Source: Clostridia bacterium (GTDB lineage Bacteria > Bacillota > Clostridia > Christensenellales > Aristaeellaceae). Taken from it: 45,146 bases of DNA. The stretch spans positions 1 through 45,146 of the forward strand of contig JAFYOR010000102.1 in assembly GCA_017547805.1 (NCBI GenBank), read 5' to 3'. The notes under the pieces are model-generated. The model ran no database searches. It worked only from the letters and a program-made list of their open reading frames with translations, and was not told the DNA's origin. This document shows positions 42,846 through 45,146 of this stretch, one piece after another. Position 1 is the stretch's first letter; each line of letters begins with the position of its first letter. A program made the position numbers and the translations under genes.

Positions 42846-43523
42846 TTAGTCAAGGATCATCGGCTGTTCAAGGTAGAAGGTCGCCGGCGCGGAGAACAGC
42901 TCCGTGGTGATGGCGATCATGCCATCCTCAAGGGCGTTCATGGTAAAGACAGAAGCGCTGCTGTATTCATCCTTCGCCGGAACAGTCATGGTCAGCGTAC
43001 CATTATCCAGAACAGCCTCGCCTTCGAAGGTTTCCGCCTCGATGAAGTTAATGGTCACAGAGACGTTGTTTCCAGTGATAAGCGCATCCATGTACACGCC
43101 TGCCGCGTCCACCGGCAGCAGCGCGCCGAAGCAATCGACGTTCATCGCCGTCCAGATGCCTTCAAAATCAGCCAGCGCAGCCTCCGTGCGCACCGCAGCC
43201 GGAGCCCATGCCTCCATGGCCGTGCGGGTGAAGGTCATTTCGCCCGCCATATCCAGCACCTGTGCAGCAGCGTCGTAGGTGAATACGCTCTCGGTTTCGG
43301 TGCCCTTGTCCACGATCAGGTTCGTGCCGTCCAGTTCCCATGTGCCCGGGGCAGAATCGCCGCCAGCTTCCAGCACATAGGTGTTGTCAGCATTCACGGT
43401 CATCTTCATCACCATGCCGTACACTTCGGCATACCAATCACCGGTCACATCCTCGGCATACGCGCCGACAGCCAGCGTCGCCAGCAGGGTAAGGGTAACG
43501 ATTGCAGTCAGAATCTTCTTCAT
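42846..43523 (-). CDS. Secreted lipocalin-like beta-repeat protein
   Basis: The start at 43523 is 8 nt after GGAGG. The 225-residue protein has a signal peptide (MKKILTAIVTLTLLATLAVG, cleavage after AYA). Two beta units follow: VTGDWYAEVYGMVMKMTVNA with GTWELDGTNLIV, and FEGIWTAMNVDCFG with LDNGTLTMTVPAKDE. They match the G-x-W units of the LRR protein two genes downstream, so the pair may have arisen from a common block. No membrane anchor is seen. Function is unknown; ligand or polymer binding is likely. Confidence 0.75.
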   Translation of the reverse strand: MKKILTAIVTLTLLATLAVGAYAEDVTGDWYAEVYGMVMKMTVNADNTYVLEAGGDSAPGTWELDGTNLIVDKGTETESVFTYDAAAQVLDMAGEMTFTRTAMEAWAPAAVRTEAALADFEGIWTAMNVDCFGALLPVDAAGVYMDALITGNNVSVTINFIEAETFEGEAVLDNGTLTMTVPAKDEYSSASVFTMNALEDGMIAITTELFSAPATFYLEQPMILD

Positions 43524-43562
43524 TGTTTTTTCCTCCATATTTCCATTTATTGATTACACAAT

Positions 43563-44291
43563 TTATCTGTTCGGCTCAGCGCCGTACAAATCAAAACAAA
43601 GGTCTACGCCGATGCTTTCCAGCCACTCCATCCGGCTGAGCAGCGCTTCATTGCTTCCCGATGCGGCCGCCTTGTTCCACAGCGCCGTATTCTCCTCCAG
43701 CGCAGCACGGAAGATTTCGTACTGCTGCGAGGCAACACTTGCATCAGCGCCGCCGAGCCCGTCCGCCCAATGTGCATACATGGTGCGAATCGAATCGAGC
43801 CAGAACGCACAGGCGTTCTCCATCAGCAAGTTTTCCAGCTTGCGGGGCGGATTTTTGTAAGCAAGCTGAAGCACAATAGGATATTGCTCAATATGCCGAT
43901 AGCAGAATTGTGCGTACACCTCGTCTCCCTCCTGTATCCAACCGCAGGAAGGCGGATAACCCTCGCCGTCTATCGGCGCACCGGATTCGCGCTCCAGACC
44001 CATGGCCAATGCCCAAAGGATTTCCAGATCGTTGATCACGCCCTCGTCGGCAACGCCGGTCTCCTCCACGCACCAGTAGCGCTGAATGGCTTTGACCGCC
44101 GCCTGCGTGTTCTTGCCGAAGATGCCGTCGGCTTTGTCGTTCAGGAAGCCAAGGTCAATGAGCATCGACTGAAGCTGCTGCACGTCCTCGCCCCGGCTGC
44201 CGCGCGACAACTCTGCAAGCGCACAGGATGCAGCAAGCAGCAGAACCAGCAAACAGACTGCAAGTTTTGCAGCAAAGCGCTTTTTTCTCAC
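43563..44291 (-). CDS. Secreted protein with a peptidoglycan-binding domain
   Basis: The start is the GTG at 44291, 6 nt after GAGGTG; the frame is open upstream but crosses the presumed promoter. The 242-residue protein has a signal peptide (KRFAAKLAVCLLVLLLAAS, cleavage near ALAEL). Residues about 28-85 are a PG_binding_1 domain: LSRGSRGEDVQQLQSMLIDL, GFLNDKADGIFGKNTQAAVK. The rest (about 110-242) has four Cys and several conserved Trp/Tyr (WIQEGDEVYAQFCYRHIEQY, FWLDSIRTMYAHWADGLGG) and is not recognised. It is the first gene of a four-gene operon of exported proteins. Confidence 0.8.
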   Translation of the reverse strand: MRKKRFAAKLAVCLLVLLLAASCALAELSRGSRGEDVQQLQSMLIDLGFLNDKADGIFGKNTQAAVKAIQRYWCVEETGVADEGVINDLEILWALAMGLERESGAPIDGEGYPPSCGWIQEGDEVYAQFCYRHIEQYPIVLQLAYKNPPRKLENLLMENACAFWLDSIRTMYAHWADGLGGADASVASQQYEIFRAALEENTALWNKAAASGSNEALLSRMEWLESIGVDLCFDLYGAEPNR

Positions 44292-44341
44292 GCAATCACC
44301 TCTTTTATCATCGCAAATGGGCAAAAAATCCCATTCATAAT

Positions 44342-44381
44342 TTTAACAGTACACGACAGAAACGAACACTACACGAAAGTA
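44342..44381 (-). promoter_or_regulatory. Direct repeats upstream of the secreted-protein operon
   Basis: On the minus strand TCGTGTAGTGTT and TCGTGTACTGTT are 20 bp apart (plus-strand TACACGA at 44350 and 44370). They differ at one of twelve positions and lie 50-90 bp before the GTG at 44291, next to a TAAAAT that may be the -10. Head-to-tail boxes about two helix turns apart are typical for response regulators. Confidence 0.5.
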
Positions 44382-44403
44382 CCGTTTTTGGGCAGAGAGG
44401 AAA

Positions 44404-44436
44404 AGAAAAGCGCCTTCCCGCACATGCAGGAAGGCA
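44404..44436 (-). terminator. Terminator of the sortase-anchored protein gene
   Basis: GCCTTCC (44412-44418) pairs with GGAAGGC (44429-44435), and on the minus strand GCTTTTCTTTT follows. It lies about 30 bp beyond the stop codon at 44465. Confidence 0.7.
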
Positions 44437-44464
44437 TATAGGATTCACATGGTATCCAATCTGA

Positions 44465-45146
44465 TTATGCTTCACGCTTTTTTCGGGAAACCAACGCAAG
44501 CCCCGTCATGCTGGTCAGCGCAAGGCCCATCCAGAGCAGAATGTCGCTCTCGTCACCGGTCTTCGGCATGTTGATGTCAGAAGGAATCTTCTGACTGGGA
44601 TCAATCAGCGTAAACGTGTTGGTGATGATGATTTCCAGCTCCGGCATGGTTCTGGTCTGCGGGTTTACGCTTCCACCCGGCTCAAACGGCACAGTGTCGA
44701 TCTCAAAGCTACCGACGAAAATGCCATCCTTTCCGTCATCCGGCGCCTTATTGCCCGGCTTGACGCCCTTGAGCTCCACATCAACCGTCACATCATAGCC
44801 GTCGACGCTTTCAAAGCCCTTCTCGATGATCCCGAACGCTCCCGGCACTCTGACTGGCTTGGTCTTATTGCCATTCAGCAGATCGTTCTTGCTAAAGTTC
44901 ACCTTGCCCGACATACCGCCGTTGAGGCTGTCGTAGATTTCGAAGGTGAACACAGTGCCGTCCGGCAAATCCTTCACCTCGACGCCCTCAATCTTCTTGG
45001 TGATATGAACGATAACGTCGTCCGGGATGACAGGATCAGTCGGGGTGGCCGTGGGCTCGGCGGTCGGGGTGACCGTGGGCTCGGCGGTCGGAGTGACCGT
45101 GGGCTCGGCGGTCGGAGTGGCCGTGGGCTCGGCGGTCGGAGTGGCC
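44465..45146 (-). CDS. C-terminal part of a sortase-anchored surface protein (partial)
   Basis: The frame is open from the window edge to the stop, giving 226 residues of the C-terminus. It begins with a stalk of TAEPT(A/V)TP octapeptides (about 35 residues), then a domain of about 130 residues with HITKKIEGVEVKDLPDGTVF, TFEIYDSLNGG and IIITNTFTL, which resembles the Cna-B/pilin-like ITxxV...F-F-L...ITN domains of Gram-positive surface proteins. It ends with a cell-wall sorting signal: NMPKTGDESD, a hydrophobic helix and RKKREA. MPKTG replaces the classic LPxTG. A GTG at 44977 is not the start, since coding continues upstream. Confidence 0.85.
   Translation of the reverse strand, partial: ATPTAEPTATPTAEPTVTPTAEPTVTPTAEPTATPTDPVIPDDVIVHITKKIEGVEVKDLPDGTVFTFEIYDSLNGGMSGKVNFSKNDLLNGNKTKPVRVPGAFGIIEKGFESVDGYDVTVDVELKGVKPGNKAPDDGKDGIFVGSFEIDTVPFEPGGSVNPQTRTMPELEIIITNTFTLIDPSQKIPSDINMPKTGDESDILLWMGLALTSMTGLALVSRKKREA
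45039..45146. repeat. 24-bp tandem repeat coding for TAEPT(A/V)TP
   Basis: Units at 45039, 45063, 45087 and 45111 plus a half unit to the window edge, differing only by GGGG/GGAG and GGCC/GACC. Each codes eight residues of the surface-protein stalk. Such repeats vary in number by slippage. Confidence 0.9.

Noticed and set aside
45039-45146. Regular 24-bp repeats as a CRISPR array
   Set aside because: There are no spacers; the units are contiguous, in frame and code for a surface-protein stalk.

Overview
The window looks like chromosome of a moderately GC-rich Firmicute of class Clostridia, most likely an uncultured gut or rumen spore-former relative. The signs are strong GGAGG-type ribosome binding sites, extended -10 promoters, CotH/lamin-tail proteins, a BspA-type leucine-rich repeat protein, a YdjI-like SPFH protein with zinc ribbons, an MPKTG cell-wall anchor and debris of a Firmicutes conjugative element. 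No rRNA, tRNA or CRISPR array was seen.

Left part (1-12.4 kb). A 131-bp tandem repeat carrying terminators lies downstream of a short YitT-type membrane protein. Then come a secreted caspase-like protease and, convergent and overlapping it, a patatin-fold protein that has lost its nucleophile. Next is a CotH - DUF4956 - VTC polyphosphate-polymerase group, closed by a second, convergent CotH protein. A divergent M28 aminopeptidase follows.

Middle part (12.4-28.8 kb), mainly metabolism. A PHP phosphoesterase and an MFS exporter overlap in one operon. A MATE exporter and a short-chain dehydrogenase form another. An acyl-CoA synthetase overlaps an E2/CAT-fold acyltransferase whose catalytic His is replaced. 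A pentose operon (ribulokinase AraB, AraM-like glycerol-1-phosphate dehydrogenase) is divergent from a serine hydrolase, with a 15-bp palindrome inside the araB promoter. A GH31 alpha-xylosidase is followed by a mannonate/fructuronate-type oxidoreductase. A hotdog thioesterase ends this part. Several promoters have exact 17-bp spacing and convergent pairs share bidirectional terminators.

Right part (28.8-45.1 kb), envelope. A two-gene module (membrane zinc-ribbon protein plus SPFH/zinc-ribbon protein, like Bacillus subtilis YdjG/H and YdjI) occurs twice in the same orientation. Between the copies sits a decayed mobile element: a 5'-deleted and frameshifted tyrosine integrase, fused head-to-head to a 5'-deleted XRE regulator, and a frameshifted cysteine-rich KTR gene. 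Upstream of the second module (minus strand) is a lipoprotein with 13 Cys-rich repeats and an SH3 domain. Before it comes a four-gene operon of secreted proteins: peptidoglycan-binding, two proteins sharing a lipocalin-like beta repeat (one of them an LRR protein of 1089 residues), and a small lipoprotein. The window ends inside a sortase-anchored surface protein with an octapeptide stalk.

The most noteworthy items are the duplicated SPFH modules around a fossil mobile element with a readable deletion junction, the two apparent pseudoenzymes, the CotH/DUF4956/VTC cluster, and a direct-repeat regulatory candidate ahead of the secreted operon.
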